Notes under the pieces: model-generated
What the model was told of the DNA's origin: nothing
The model's database searches: none
The model's input: only the letters and a program-made list of their open reading frames with translations
Shown: piece after piece, positions 43,912-56,319 of the stretch
How positions within the stretch are numbered: position 1 is the first letter of the stretch
Layout of the letters: each line of letters starts with the position of its first letter
Assembly (NCBI RefSeq): GCF_001638985.1
Contig: NW_017265158.1
Coordinates: 310,001-374,000 of the forward strand
Length of the DNA stretch: 64,000 bases
Source of the DNA: Phycomyces blakesleeanus NRRL 1555(-)
Taxonomy: Eukaryota; Mucoromycota; Mucoromycetes; Mucorales; Phycomycetaceae
Reading direction: 5' to 3'
Made by a program: the position numbers and the translations under genes

Positions 43912-46900
43912 AATGCTAATGGCCTACAACCCAGAGCCATTCAAGATACCCTTCAACACTGTCAATTCTTACATATGCTCTTCATTACTAAAACATGGCT
44001 CCTCTCTCCCTCACGTCTTCCCACATTATAGTCACAAATTCACTTGTATGGTTCTCCTGTAGCTGGCACCTATAGGGGCTCTATGGTTGTTTCCATTCTA
44101 ATCTCACCTCACTGTCCTTATGCTGTCACTCAAATATCTATGCCCTCAAAATATGCTCTGGCTGTCAAAATTGGCTCACTCAGAATTGTATGCTTATATC
44201 TTCCACCAACTATGCCTACTCATGATGTTCTATATGTACTTTCTTCCATTCCTTTAACACATGATACCATTCTTTGTGGTGACTTTAATGTAAGACTTGG
44301 CTCTGTTACTGGGGACTATGCATCAAATTCTCATGGACTGGCACTATGTTCTTGGATAGAAGAGAGATCTTTATCAGTTGTAAATGCAGATTTTACACCT
44401 TGCATACCAACATATATTTCTTTCCGCAACAACTATGAAATCAGCAGTATTATTGACCTCTTTATAACTAATATGTCACTCATCAATCCTTCTCTTCATG
44501 TTGCTACTGACTTGTCACTTGGATCAGATCATCGTCTTTTATCACTTTCCTTCACTTATGATCTACAGCACTCTACAAATATGTCACCACCATTACACAA
44601 GACATAGAACCTCTCTCACCTCAAAGAACCTGATATCCATGCTCTTTATACTCATATCTTCACCTAAAACTCGATCTCTCTCCTTTCCATCTTGCAAGAA
44701 ATTGTACTGAATCCACCACTCACCAAACCTGACATTGATGCTTGTTGTATCCAACATAATTGTAGATTCAAATAGAGCGCACAGACAATAAGACAAAGAC
44801 ATATTGAATAAGCGACCAGTATCAATTATACATTATTTCTCACACTATCATTAAATAAAGAATATACTGATAACAAGGTTACACACCTTAGTCAACATCA
44901 CTAATCACTCAAACAAGAGCGTGGTTAATAACTTAACAATATATTATCTATGATATAAGAAAACAGACATCACATGATATACTCATATCATTATCCTAAA
45001 TACACATGCAATGTCTATATAAACTCACATAGCAAATAGCAATAGAAGATCATCTCTCTTTTCATCAATAAACAAAGTCTCACCATACTTCTCGTCTGCA
45101 CTTTGTTTTTCTTTCTTTCCTAAAAATATAACAATGCTATCACTGATGAGTTCAATTCACTCATTTACAACTCACTAAATAGCTCAATTGAATATCGACC
45201 CTCTCGCCCAAACCATTGGAAATCCTTCTGGAATGTGGCATTACAAACAGCAGAAGATCATTATAACAAATGTTACAAAAAATGACGCCTAGCAATAGGT
45301 ATTGACAAAGTTGTTTGGTGGACTAAACACAAGCATGCACAGGCCGAATTCTGATCCCAAGTTCAGCAAGCCAAACGTCAGTCATGACATATGTTCTGTC
45401 AGTCCATAGAGCATAATTTCAGCAAAGCAACGTCAAAAATAAAGCAGTTAAAACGCCGTAGACAGCCACAACATACTTTCCAGCATGACAATGGACCAGC
45501 CGTAGCAGCAGCAACAATATGTGACCATTTGGCAACAGTATATAGTGGACATATACTTCCAGCAACCCGACCATCAGCATCAACAACGACTTGTAACAGT
45601 GTGCCTTTTGCCTCTGATGACTCTCCATTTAACTCACCAATTGTGAAGGAATTCATGCAATTTATGCCTAACTGCATGGCACCAGGGCCTGATCATATCA
45701 GAGCTGAAATGCTAAAACCTATCAAATCACTTATCTTACCTGTTCTTGCTTTGTTTTTTACAGTTTGCTGACAATGGTCGTATGTTCCAAGTCTTTGGTG
45801 CCAAGCACAAGTTTTTCTCATGTTCAAGAAAGGTAGTCCAACAGACCCGGCTAACTACTGGCCAATCTCCTTGACTTCTGTACTGCGTAAGCTTTTTGAA
45901 ATGTGTATAGCCCCCCAGTTGCACAAGTACTCTCCTCCTTTGGATGTGGCTCAAAATGGTTTTCGTCCTCGCCGTGGTGCTTTGGATCAAGCTCTCTGTC
46001 TCCATGATCTGATGAAAGCCTATTATCACCGTCATAAGCACTACCCTGTTGTTGCATTTCTGAATATCAAGGCTGCCTATGATACAGTAAATCGACGAAT
46101 CATCTGGCACACTTTACAACAACGTGACACTCTGCCGGCCCTTTTGGGCCTCTTAGTTAACATGTTTGACAATGTCTCTATCTCTGTCCTTCTGGATAAC
46201 TTTTCTTCACACTCGTTCTCATCTGCCACTGGGGTTCTCCAAGGTTCTGTCCTCAGTTCACATCTGTATTCAATATATATCAACTCCCTGCCCCCATTGC
46301 TCCGCACAGTTGCTCACTCACAAACTACTACCCATGTTCCATCACCCTCTCCTACCTCATTGGATGCGTATAATGTTCTTCTTGCTCCTTCAGGTGTGGA
46401 TGGCTTTGGACATATTCATTTCTCAACCCCTATCAATTCTCTGCTCTTTGCCAACGATGTAGCTACTTTTGATTCTCCTTCAGACGTTCAGGCCATGCTA
46501 GACCTTGCTGCAGACCACTCTCTTACCCTTGGATATCGATGGAGCCCCACTAAATGTGAAGTTATATATCTCAAAACACGTGCAAGCTCGCCAGTTCCAC
46601 TTCTTTTATATGGTCACGTTCTCCCTGCCACTGACCTGTTTATTTATCTGGGTGTTCCTTTTGCCAATAAGGGTATTTCTTCCAAGTCCATTGCCACTCA
46701 TAGATGTTCTGGTACACTTGCTACAATGGCAACACTAAACTCTGTTGGAGCTTGTCGTTCTGGTTTTTCTCTGCTGCTCAGTTCACGACTGTATAAGACT
46801 TTTGTTTGCCCAAAGTTAGAATATGTTTTGGCTATTTCCACTCTGCTGAAGCAAGATATTAAAGTTCTGGAGTCTATTCAAGATAAGTGTCTTCGCATGA

Positions 46901-47538
46901 TTGTTGGGGGGCATGCCACGTCCTTTACAATTGTGTTGAAGCACATCTGCAATCTACCAAGTATGAAGTTTCGTGCAGATGTTCTCAAAGCTAAATTTTG
47001 TATCAGATCACGCTTTCTGCCTGCCCAGTTCCTTCTGTCTCTTTTACACCGCCATCATACCATCTATTCTTCACTTGTCTCCTTGGGAAAAAACAACCTT
47101 CTGTCACATCTCCCTCCAACACTCAAACTTCGAAGCCCTAGTGCTGTAAAAAATCATTTTGAAAGCATTAGAGAAGCTGGATTTGCAACCTTTCTCCAGT
47201 CCAATACACAAGTTCTCATTCAAGCATGCTGCCCAGTTCTTGGAGTTGATCCAATCTTGTTTTTGCCAGCCTCATGTGTGGAACGTGGCTGTTTGATTCG
47301 TTGGAGAATGAGATAGTTGCCAGGCAAACCAAAGGAATGTCCTTGTGGATCTGATCACATCTCACGGCGCCACTTGTTGAATTGTCCACTTGTTCCTGCA
47401 ACACTATTTGAACAGTTGCCTCAACCTGACCATGACCAGATACACAGAATTGATTTTGCCATCACATCCTTAAGAACCGCAACCTGCATACTGGATACCA
47501 CTGATTTCTATTCTCTGGCACATAGATGTTATATATAA
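43912..47538 (+). pseudogene. LINE A ORF2 (endonuclease-reverse transcriptase), broken
   Basis: The endonuclease part (to 44607) contains GDFNVRLGSVTGD, SSIIDLFITN and GSDHRLLSLS, motifs of APE-type LINE endonucleases. After the solo LTR (44743-45133), relics run to 45771 (MAPGPDHIRAEMLKP). The reverse transcriptase part at 45820-47316 has YWPISLTS, VVAFLNIKAAYD, GVLQGSVLS and LLFANDVATF, in which the catalytic FADD has become FAND. The C-terminus (47317-47538) has CPCGSDHISRRHLLNC, a Cys/His knuckle usual at the LINE ORF2 end. A TAG near 44030, stops near 44605 and 45769, and the active-site change show it is dead. Confidence 0.8.
44743..45133 (+). mobile_element. Solo LTR (family F) with ATGCT target duplication, inside LINE A
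   Basis: 391 bp, starts TGTTGTATCCAACATAATTG and ends ATATAACA, with ATGCT at 44738-44742 and 45134-45138. It is homologous in inverse orientation to 32004-32397. Its insertion post-dates LINE A. Confidence 0.9.
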
Positions 47539-48173
47539 TCCTGATGGTGACTATTCACATGAGACTGAACATGGTGCTCTTTGGATATAATTTAGACTTT
47601 TTCTTTTCTTTCATAGCTCTCCACTTTTTATTGTTCTTTACTCCCTTTATCTCTCTTCTTTCTCTTTTGTTCTTTGCTGTCTGAAAAGTTCTTTGTTCTG
47701 CAATTCTGTCTCCTCCCTTTCACTGTTACAACTATTTTTACAGCTGCAAAGTGGAGAGCAGGTTCAGCCATTGAAGCTAGTATGATTTGATCTTCTCTTT
47801 CCCCTCTCTTTTTTTTGTCTTTTGTGATCCCTTGGGACTTTTTTATATCTTATTTTTGTACTTTAAAGACTATATGATCTATAGATCGCCAGCAATATCT
47901 CCTTTAATAAAATATAATCTTTAATCTGAGCTAAATGGGCACCTCTCTTTCACGTAAGCTTCATGTTTTTAAATTTTGAGTTTTTTATAGTTTGTATTCA
48001 TACAATTCTATCATCAATTCATCCAAAATATTGCTTCAACCATTGCATCCATTGTCAAAAACAAATTTCCTATTGTTCCTGCCATTTTATCACCAATTTT
48101 CACATTTTCTCTGCCGATTGCTGCCATCTTGAGATCATCACCAAACATGTCACAATTGTTGCCTGCTAATTGC

Positions 48174-49025
48174 ATACAAAGTCTTCCAGCCGAACTTGTG
48201 ACGTTTTTAACCAGTATGCAGTCACAGTTCAACGCACTTAACGAACGTACATCACCTTTGGAATCACTTGCTGCTGAAAATGTCTAATTGCATGCTCAAT
48301 TAGCTAATGTCTGGCAGGAGAATGCTGATCTCCAATCTCAATTGTTGCAAAACAATGGGACTGGTTCTGTTTCCAGCTCTGCTTCTCTTCCTGCACCTCA
48401 GTCAACTGCAGACCTTGGAACTGCTGCCTCCACTTGGGTCACCAAAACAAGCTTGATTCTGTCAGCCAAGACACCTCGAGTTTCTTCTGCCTGCTGGGTT
48501 GCTGCCTCTCAAAGACTGTTCTCTGACAAAACTGGTTCTGATGGTTTTGAATATGTTTATATTCCTCGCTCACATTGTATTACGCACAGTGAAATGCACT
48601 GCTCTCTCCACACTCTTGGTGTTGACACTGGTCGCCTGTTAGATATTAACTTTCCTACTTGTGGGGTGATTGGCGTTCTTTTCCATGTGCAATATCTTGA
48701 GGAATTTAAGTTCCAATTAGCTAGTGCTAAGGTCTCTCTTGTCAACAACTTTGATCCACTTGATCCCAAAAATGTTGTTGATCCCAAGTTTGCCAACTTG
48801 TCTGTCTCTGGTCTTGAAACCCAGGCTTTGGTTCTCCAAAATGCCTGCTGTCTCCAAGCTCTCAAGTTTTTGCGTTCTCACTTGGTTCTGCCAGTTGCTC
48901 ACTTCTTTGTCCAGTCAGAATGGATTGGACTTGAGGAAATTCTTGCCCGTCCAGTAGCTGAGCACTTTGGTGATGATCCAAACAAAAAACGTGCTCTTGA
49001 TTCTCTCACTGCTATGATTGAATGA
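48174..49025 (+). pseudogene. LINE B ORF1
   Basis: Aligns with LINE A ORF1 from its start, but the ATG codon of A is ATA here (48174), and a TAA at about 48285 breaks the frame. From 48288 the frame is open to TGA 49023-49025: HAQLANVWQENADLQSQLLQ coiled-coil part, a Ser/Ala linker, YEYVYI-type block (FEYVYIPRSHC) and a conserved C-terminal domain. Likely RNA-binding coat protein of the element in intact form. Confidence 0.7.
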
Positions 49026-49048
49026 GTGACTTTTCAATAGGATTATAG

Positions 49049-52000
49049 AATGCTAATGGACTTCAACCTCGTGCAATTAAAGACATGCTCAACCACTGTC
49101 AATCTCTTCATATGCTTTTTATAACCAAAACATGGCTCTTATCCCCAGCCCGTCTTCCAACCTCATGGTCTCAATTTCATCTGTATGGATCTCCTGTTTC
49201 TGGCAACTACCGTGGATCAATGGGGGTGTCATTGTTAGTCTCTCCTTCATGTTCTTATGCCATCACTCAAATACCTATGCCCAACAACTATGCTCTTGCT
49301 GTCAAGATTGGTACCCTTCGACTTATATGCCTTTACTTACCACCCTCTATGCCTACTCATGAAGCTCTTGATATTCTTTCAGCCATTCCTTTAACTGATG
49401 ATACTATTATATATGGAGATTTTAATGCACGACTTGGTTCAGTAACTGGTGACTATGCATCTAACCCTCATGGTGTAGCTTTAGAGCAATGGCTTGAAGA
49501 ACAATCTTTAACTGTCCTCAATAGAGTTCTCTCACCATGCACACCCACATACATTTCCTTTTGTAACGGCATTGAAATCAGCAGCATCATTGACCTTTTC
49601 ATCACCAACACCAACTTTGCCAACCCTTCTCTACACATTGCAACCAAATTGTCTCTGGGCTCTGATCACCAACTTCTCTCCCTTTCCTTTAATTATGATC
49701 TGCAACACTCACCACCAGCACCTCCTCCTATGTGCCAAACTTGGAATCTCTTACGGCTTTATGAAGATGATGTTAGATCACTTTATGTTATCACCATTGT
49801 CACCAAATCCGCCTCCCTCTTCACCACACTGCAAGACCTTGTTCAGAATCCGCCAACTATATGTCACCCCATTGATGCTCTTACTAACTCTTTTAATACA
49901 CTCATTTATAACTCTCTTAGTAGCTAAATTGGTTCTCGCTCATCTCGCCCCTCACATTTGAAATTGTATTGGACCTCTGCATTGCAAACTGCAGCTGACC
50001 ATAGGGATGGTTGTTACAAGCAATGGCATCAAGCTTGTGGCATTGACAAAATCAATTGGTGGAGCCGGCACCAACATGCACACAAGGAGTTCCAACAGCA
50101 AGTTCAGTCTGCAAAGCATTTATCTTGGCATGCTTTCTGTCATTCTATGGAATCTGATTTCAGTAAGGCAACGTCCAAGATTAAGTAGTTGAAACGGCGC
50201 AGGCAGCCTCAGCATATGTTCCAGCATGATGATGGCCCAGCAGTAGCAGCATCAGTCATGTGTGACCATCTCGCATCAGTCTATAGTGGACATATTCTTC
50301 CTGATATTCGACCTTCACCACCACCACTCAACACTTCTCTCATGCCTTTTGCCTCTGTTGACTCCCCATTCACCTCATCAGTGGTAGAGGCCTTCATGCA
50401 ATTTATGCCTAACCGCAAGGCGCCGGGTCCTGACCACATCTGTGCAGAAATGCTAAAGCCCATTTGACCTCACATCTCATCTCTTCTTGCCTGTCTTTTT
50501 ACTATTCGCTGGCAATGGTCATACACCCCTCCTCTCTGGCGCCACGCCCAAGTGTTTCCAATCTTTAAGAAGGGAGACCCTTTGGATGCAGCAAACTACC
50601 GCCCCATCTCTCTTACATCTGTTGTCCGTAAGTTGTTTGAGATGTGCATAGCCCCTGAATTGCACAGATATTCTCCTCCTTTAGATGTTGCCCAAGATGG
50701 ATTTCGTCCTTGTTGTGGTGCTCTTGACCAAGCTCTCTGCCTGCATGACTTGATGAAAGCCCATTTTAATCGTCATCACCACTACCCAGTCGTTGCTTTC
50801 CTCAATATTAAAGCAGCATATGACACTGTAGATCGGCACATCATTTGGCATGCTCTTTCCCAACGATGTGCTCCATCTGCTCTGCTTGAACTTTTGGTCA
50901 ATATGTTTGACAATGTATCAATTTCTGTCCTTCTTGGAAATTTTTCCTCACAATCATTTTTGCCTGCCACTGGAGTCCTCCAAGGTTCAGTCCTCAGCCC
51001 TCATCTGTATTCTATATATATCAACTCCCTGCCACCTCTCCTTCGCACAGTTGCTTCACCACTCACCTCCACACATGTTCCCTCAACTTCGCCATCTTCT
51101 TTGGACACCTATAATTCTCTTCTTTCTCCTTCTGGTGTCAATAGCTTTGGATATGTCCTATCTTCTACACCCATCAATTCGCTCCTTTTTGCTGACGATG
51201 TGGCTATATTTAGATCACCTGCAGATGTCCAATGTATGCTAAATCTTGCAGCTCAGCATTCCTTTTTGCTTGGATATCGTTGGAGCCCATCTAAATGTGC
51301 AATTGTATACCCTCCTTCTCGATCTCCTCACCAGCAACAGCTATCTATTTATGGTGAACTTCTTTCTGCAGTTCAGGAATTTATTTACTTGGGTGTCCCA
51401 TTCCGCAACAAGGGTATTTGTGGGCCTTCTGTAGTTTCTCATCGTCGTTATGGCACACTTGCTACAATGTCCACTCTGAATTCTGTTGGTGCTTGTTGCT
51501 CTGGATTCTCTTTGCTTCTGAGCTCCAGACTTTACAAGACATTTGTTCGCCCCATATTTGAGTATAGTTTAGCCATCACTATTCTATGCAAAAAAGATTA
51601 TACTGAGATAGAATGTATTCAAGACAAATGTTTGTGTACAATTGTTGATAGTCATGCTACTTCTTCTACTGCAGTACTGAAACATATTTGTAATTTGCCA
51701 AGCATGCAGTTTCGCTCTGATATTTTGATATCCAAGTTCTGTATTTGTGCTCAATCCCTTCCGTCTGGTTACCTGCTATCACTTTTACATTTACATCATC
51801 CTCAGTCGTCCTCTTTACCTGCTTTATCAAAAAATTCTCTTTTTGTCAGCATCCCCATCACACTGAATGTTCATAGCAATACCAAGCTCGAGCGTTTTTT
51901 TGAGACATTTCGTCAGTACAAGTTTGATCAGATGTGACTTACCAATACCAAAGTGTTACTTCAAGCATGCCGTCCTTTTTTGGAAGTTGATCCAATTTTG

Positions 52001-52198
52001 TTCTTACCGGCAACTAGAGTGGAACGTGGTTGCCTTGTGCGTTGGAGAATGGGCTGGTTGCCTGGCACTCCCAAAGATCGTCTTTGTGGTAATGGTCGTA
52101 TAACTCATGATCATCTTCAATTCTGTTCCAACATTCCTCTCTGTCTTATGACTCAGCTACCACCGCCTCTAACATCTGGCAGATATAGCATTGAATGA
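49049..52198 (+). pseudogene. LINE B ORF2 (endonuclease-reverse transcriptase), several stops
   Basis: The endonuclease has GDFNARLGSVTGD, SSIIDLFITNT and GSDHQLLSLS. Stops at about 49925 (TAA), 50186 (TAG, CAG in A), 50465 (TGA) and 51935 (TGA) divide it. The reverse transcriptase segment 50552-51937 has YRPISLTS, VVAFLNIKAAYD, GVLQGSVLSPHLYSIY and LLFADDVAIF with both catalytic aspartates. The C-terminal Cys/His knuckle (DRLCGNGRITHDHLQFC) lies at about 52075-52125. Confidence 0.78.
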
Positions 52199-52677
52199 TG
52201 CTATATCTGCTCTGCCTTCATCAGCTACTTTTCCCCGTCCAATGTATTGGAAGGCGCTTCACACTATTCTCTGGCATATTGATATCATTTGTAATCCGGA
52301 TGGAAACTATGCCCATGAATTTGAACATGGCTCACTGTGGTGTTCTCAGTAGTTATTTTTTCTTTATTTTCTCCTCTTCTTTTTTGTTTATTTTTATCTT
52401 AGTTTATTGTACCTCATGAAATGTTTTCTGTTCTGCAACTCTGTCTCCTCCCTTTCACTGTTACACCTTTTTACACAGCTGCAAAGTGGAGAGCAGGTTC
52501 AGACTTTTAGCTTATTAGTGTTAGTTCTCTTCTTCTCTTTCTATTTTTTGTCTTTTTGTGATCTTTTTAGACTTTTTTTTATCTTTTTCTTTTTGTACTT
52601 GGGAGGCTATATGATCTATAGATCGCCAGCAATATCTTCTTTAATAAAACATAATCTTTAACCTGAGCTAAATGGGC

Positions 52678-53570
52678 TTCGGATACTGTCATGTGCGTTG
52701 TGGGCAGGTCCGGCTTTTGGCTATATTGTGGTGTCCGGTACTAGAAGATCAGTCTGCTTGGTGAGTTTGTCTGGTAGTTTGTCATGACTTGTCGTCCTGG
52801 TTATAAGAGGCTGACATCAACGCTTTGTTGATGTGGTGCTGTGCCCTTGATGGTGAGCGGAGAATTTTTCTGTGCACAGAAAAAATCTCATTTCTGCTCC
52901 CTGTTCCTTCTACATACAATACTTTTTCCTTTTCCCTTGTTAACATATTTGTCTACATTGTACTCATTCAAAATCATGGTCCCCCATGCTAGTAACATTT
53001 CTCTTCTACAATGCACATAATTCATCCTGCTGACATCTCTGTACAACATCAGTACCTTTATTATTATATTTTTTACCATATTTTTATTCATATATTTTAT
53101 CTTTGCTGTATTGATTATTCATCATTCTATTTTTACTAACTTTATTTTTCCAAACTTCTATTATCAACTTAAAATCTTGCCAACTATAAAAAGAGAAGCA
53201 AACTCAACTCAATAAAGAATTCATTCAGTTTTCAGTATCTTTTTCTTGTTTTCTTCTCTTTGTGGTCTATACCATCTTGTGACATAACATATCGGTTCCT
53301 TGGTTTTAGGAAGATTGTTTGTTGGTTTTGGTCTCTTCGTTGGTTATTACTTTTCTGTTTCGTCATTTTCTTTTCATACACCTTTCTTTCTCTTTCAATT
53401 TTAACAACGATTCTATCGGTTGTTCTCTCTTTTCTTACCTGTCAACTATTGCTGCTTGCCGCCTTTTGCTGTATCCGTCTTCTGTTCTATTCTATTATCT
53501 TTGTATTTTATTTGCCAAGTGATCTGTTACAATCTACAACAAACCTAACATATGACGCGTCAATACTTAT
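52678..53570 (+). mobile_element. 5' leader of a third LINE copy (C)
   Basis: It follows the 15-mer that ends LINE B, as the LINE A leader follows tRNA copy 1. 52740-52917 matches 57060-57258 closely, and 52918-53570 is matched in inverted orientation by 54579-55243. Its distal part (TTTGCCAAGTGAT...ACGCGTCA at 53511-53562) is shared with the LINE A leader at about 36550-36605. No ORF1 follows, so the copy is truncated. Confidence 0.6.
52814..52899 (+). ncRNA. Two conserved hairpins in the LINE leader (putative RNA structure)
   Basis: ACATCAAC-GCTTT-GTTGATGT (52814-52834) is an 8-bp perfect stem. A longer imperfect stem runs from GAGC (52855) to GCTC (52899) around TTTTTCTGTGCACAGAAAAA. Both recur at about 57154-57174 and 57200-57244. 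Conservation in otherwise diverged leaders suggests a functional RNA element; this is inference. Confidence 0.4.
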
Positions 53571-54578
53571 GACACACGATGTAGTAATATTTTTGTCTTT
53601 AGTTCAAAAACCAAATTCTACCAAGTTCAGATTTCTTTTGAAAACCCTTTTTAATTTTTTCTTTAAAATTTTAATTTTAATTTCTTTCTTCCATTTTCAC
53701 AAAATCGCCTTTTTCCAAAAACCAATTTTCTGAAATTTAAAATCTTTCTCCTTTATTTTTCTCGAATTTGTTTTCTTCCTTTTTTTTTTTATTCCTGCAC
53801 ACTAAATGTGACACTTTCTCTTAAATACTACTTTACCAAAATTGTTAACTGAATAGTTTTTCCCTTTATTTATAATATACTTCTTTCTGACATTTTTCTT
53901 TTCTTGTAGTTATATATTATACCTTCATCTATTTCTTCTTTCATAATGAAATATTTATATAGTCATTTTTTTTTATATTTCTATTTACGATTATTTCATT
54001 AAGTTTTATCTAGCCTATTTTTGTCATATATTTTATCCATAAAATAGTATAAATATCTCTCTAAAATCAATCAATAAATAACTGTTGAATTTTTCTGATA
54101 CAAAGTTTTCTTCAAGACACTGTTTATTATCTCTGATCTCTCTTGTGAAATTTCCTTCATTTTATTTATTTTTCTGTCAAATCTGCATAAAAGATTGACT
54201 ATTCCCTTTTATTTTATTATTTTGTTCCGATTTTTTCTTTTTATTTATCTCTTAGTAAATTTACTATAGTAAATTTCTCTTTAGTTAGATCTTTTACTCT
54301 AGTAAACATTTTCCTTCCTATACTTAACTCTTTAGAATTAGAATTAATTACTTCACTTCTTTTAGTTTAACTATTTCTCTAATTATTTATATTATTTACA
54401 CTCTTACCTTAGTGTTAGTTTCCCTTTTAATGTCTTTAACTGGTCTATGTTGTAACAAAGAGACTATTTTATTACCTCAATTTATCTGATATCAAATCTA
54501 ATTCTTCAATTCCTCTTTTCAATTACTCTTCTTATATACATTTATTTTTGTTTATATATCTTCTGCACACAGCCAAAT
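53571..54578. other. AT-rich DNA between two inverted LINE leaders
   Basis: Strongly T-rich, with no supported gene. Hydrophobic-looking frames here are a result of base composition. Confidence 0.5.
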
Positions 54579-55243
54579 ACCACATGTGACAAGTATGATG
54601 TGTGATGTGTTAAATTTGTTGTAGATTCTAACAGATTACTTAGTAAATAAAATACAAAGATAATAGAATAGAATAGAAGAGAGATGCAGTAAAAGATGAT
54701 AAACAGCAATAGTTGACAGGTAAAAAAAAGAGAGAACAACTAATAGAAGTATTATTAAAAGTGAGAGAGAGAAATGTATGAAAAGAGAATGAGGAGACAG
54801 AAAAGTAATAAACAATGAGGAGACCAAAACCAACAAACAACCTTCCTAAAACCAAGGAACTGATATGTTATGTCACAAGATGGTATAGACCACAAAGAGA
54901 AGAAAACAAGAAAAAGATACTGAAAACTGAATGAATTCTTTATTGAGTTGAGTTTGCTTCTCTTTTTATAGTTGGCAAGATTTTAAGTTGATAATAGAAG
55001 TTTGGAAAAATAAAGTTAGTAAAAATAGAATGATGAATAATCAATACAGCAAAGATAAAATATATGAATAAAAATATGGTAAAAAATATAATAATAAAGG
55101 TACTGATGTTGTACAGAGATGTCAGCAGGATGAATTATGTGCATTGTAGAAGAGAAATGTTACTAGCATGGGGGACCATGATTTTGAATGAGTACAATGT
55201 AGACAAATATGTTAACAAGGGAAAAGGAAAAAGTATTGTGTGT
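54579..55243 (-). mobile_element. Distal part of a fourth LINE leader (copy D), inverted
   Basis: Reverse-complement homologue of 52918-53570. Its proximal part now lies at 57022-57261; the two were parted by the inversion described in the findings. Joined through the TGTGT duplication they give the same order as copy C. Confidence 0.65.
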
Positions 55244-55776
55244 TGTTGTAAATGAGTATTGACTACTGCTGTAATTGAGAATAAGTCTGAAGGAAATAAT
55301 ATAAGGCCTCAGCTATTCCAGTCAAAGGTGTCTACCAATTACTTTATTATTTAACACACAGGTTTAGCATGCGTGATAGTGATTATATTTCATATGATGA
55401 TATCACCATAATATGGGATACATCAGTGGATTATTATAAGCATAATTATAACTCATAAACACATTTACTTTCGATGTTAATACTTCATTGGGACTACACA
55501 CATTTATATAATTAATCATACATTAATTATCCCAAGATCATGTTGCTCTGATTAAGGCTCAGATAGGATCGATTACCTGACCCCAGTCATATAATTTTCC
55601 CAATCCAAAACAATATAAATAGCAGTAGTAGTTCAGTGTAGGAACCTGGTCAAACTTTGATATAAAATCCTTTCTCAATAAACAAAACCTACACAAGTTC
55701 TCACAAATCTTCGTTCCTAATTTCAAATCTTGAATTCTTCCTCTTAAAAACTTCTTCAACTTCAACCACCACAACA
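55244..55776 (-). mobile_element. Solo LTR of the Gypsy family A (left partner of an inversion)
   Basis: About 533 bp, minus orientation, complete ends (TGTTGTAAATG...CCACAACA in plus reading). Its own flanks do not match (TGTGT left at 55239-55243, TAAAT right at 55777-55781), but they match, as reverse complements, the flanks of the LTR at 57262-57793. Confidence 0.9.
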
Positions 55777-56126
55777 TAAATCCTTTCCACAAAGCCATAG
55801 TCAAAAGATATGGCCTAAGCAATAACTCAATCATGTATTAATTACTAAGATATATATTTTGTACTTGAATTGACATTGATAATATTGACATTGAATATTT
55901 TATTTTTGTAGTTTTTTTTTATATATTTTATCTCTATTTATCTTTCTATTAATTTTTATCTCAATTGTCAACTTTTTTTACAATCAATATTTTTTTGAAA
56001 CTTTTATGAAATACTCAGATTTGACCCCCCAAAAAAATGGGATTATTACAGTAATCATCTCTGACATCAGAGATGAAAATATTGTTCTCAAAATCTTGTC
56101 CTATTGTCTTGTCCATAAGGATAGCC
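55777..56126 (+). pseudogene. Displaced 3' end of the MULE gene with its TIR
   Basis: The plus frame from 55777 (TSD TAAAT, then PFHKAIVKRYGLSNNSIMY and TAA at about 55836-55838) continues the minus-strand MULE frame that stops at 57794 (FTWPKIN). 56020-56126 is an about 100-bp inverted counterpart of 60920-61021, the other terminal repeat, ending AAGGATAGCC. Confidence 0.75.
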
Positions 56127-56319
56127 TAATAATACACTGATGTATCCCATATTATGGTGATAACATCATATGAAATATAATCACTGTCATGCATGATAAA
56201 CCTGTGTGTTAAATAATAAAGTAATTGGTAGACACTCTTGACTGGAATAGCTGTGGCCGTATATTATTTCCTTCAGACTTATTCTTAATTACAGCAGTAG
56301 TCAATACTCATTTACAATA
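56127..56319 (+). mobile_element. Fragment of an older family-A LTR cut by the MULE
   Basis: Matches the 3' 190 bp of the family-A LTR with several substitutions. TAATAATA at 56127-56134 is the complement of TATTATTA at 61022-61029, an 8-bp MULE target duplication. The outer flank TGGTC (56320-56324) is the complement of GACCA at 61371-61375, the LTR's own 5-bp duplication. Confidence 0.8.

Larger units (their letters stand above)
35571..47925 (+). mobile_element. LINE copy A (APE-type non-LTR retrotransposon), decayed, holding two later insertions
   Basis: It begins immediately after tRNA-Ile copy 1 and ends in ...ATAATCTTTAAT just before a second copy of the tRNA-derived 15-mer (CTGAGCTAAATGGGC, 47926-47940). 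Order: long 5' leader (35571-36840), ORF1, ORF2 with apurinic endonuclease and reverse transcriptase, C-terminal zinc knuckle, and a 3' UTR with AATAAA. It is interrupted by the Gypsy element at 37371-43531 and the solo LTR at 44743-45133. Removing these gives about 5.8 kb. Several stops and an altered RT active site make it inactive. Confidence 0.8.
47941..52662 (+). mobile_element. LINE copy B, same family as A, immediately downstream
   Basis: It starts right after the 15-mer that ends LINE A and ends in ...ATAATCTTTAAC before another copy of the same 15-mer (52663-52677). Its 5' leader is only about 230 bp against about 1270 bp in A, so it is probably 5'-truncated. ORF1 and ORF2 are readable but carry stops. 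The RT active site FADD is intact. The 3' UTR resembles that of A to the last base before the 15-mer. Confidence 0.8.

Noticed and set aside
53260..53733. 157-codon hydrophobic frame that could be read as a membrane protein
   Set aside because: T-rich low-complexity DNA in a LINE leader gives Phe/Leu/Ser-rich frames by composition; the inverted copy of this region has a different broken frame.
54636..54855. Minus-strand hydrophobic frames
   Set aside because: Mirror image of the same T-rich LINE leader on the other arm.
55064..55255. Identical 60-codon frames at 52888-53091 (-) and 55064-55255 (+)
   Set aside because: Identity follows from the inverted LINE-leader repeat; no start context, domain or codon signal supports a protein.
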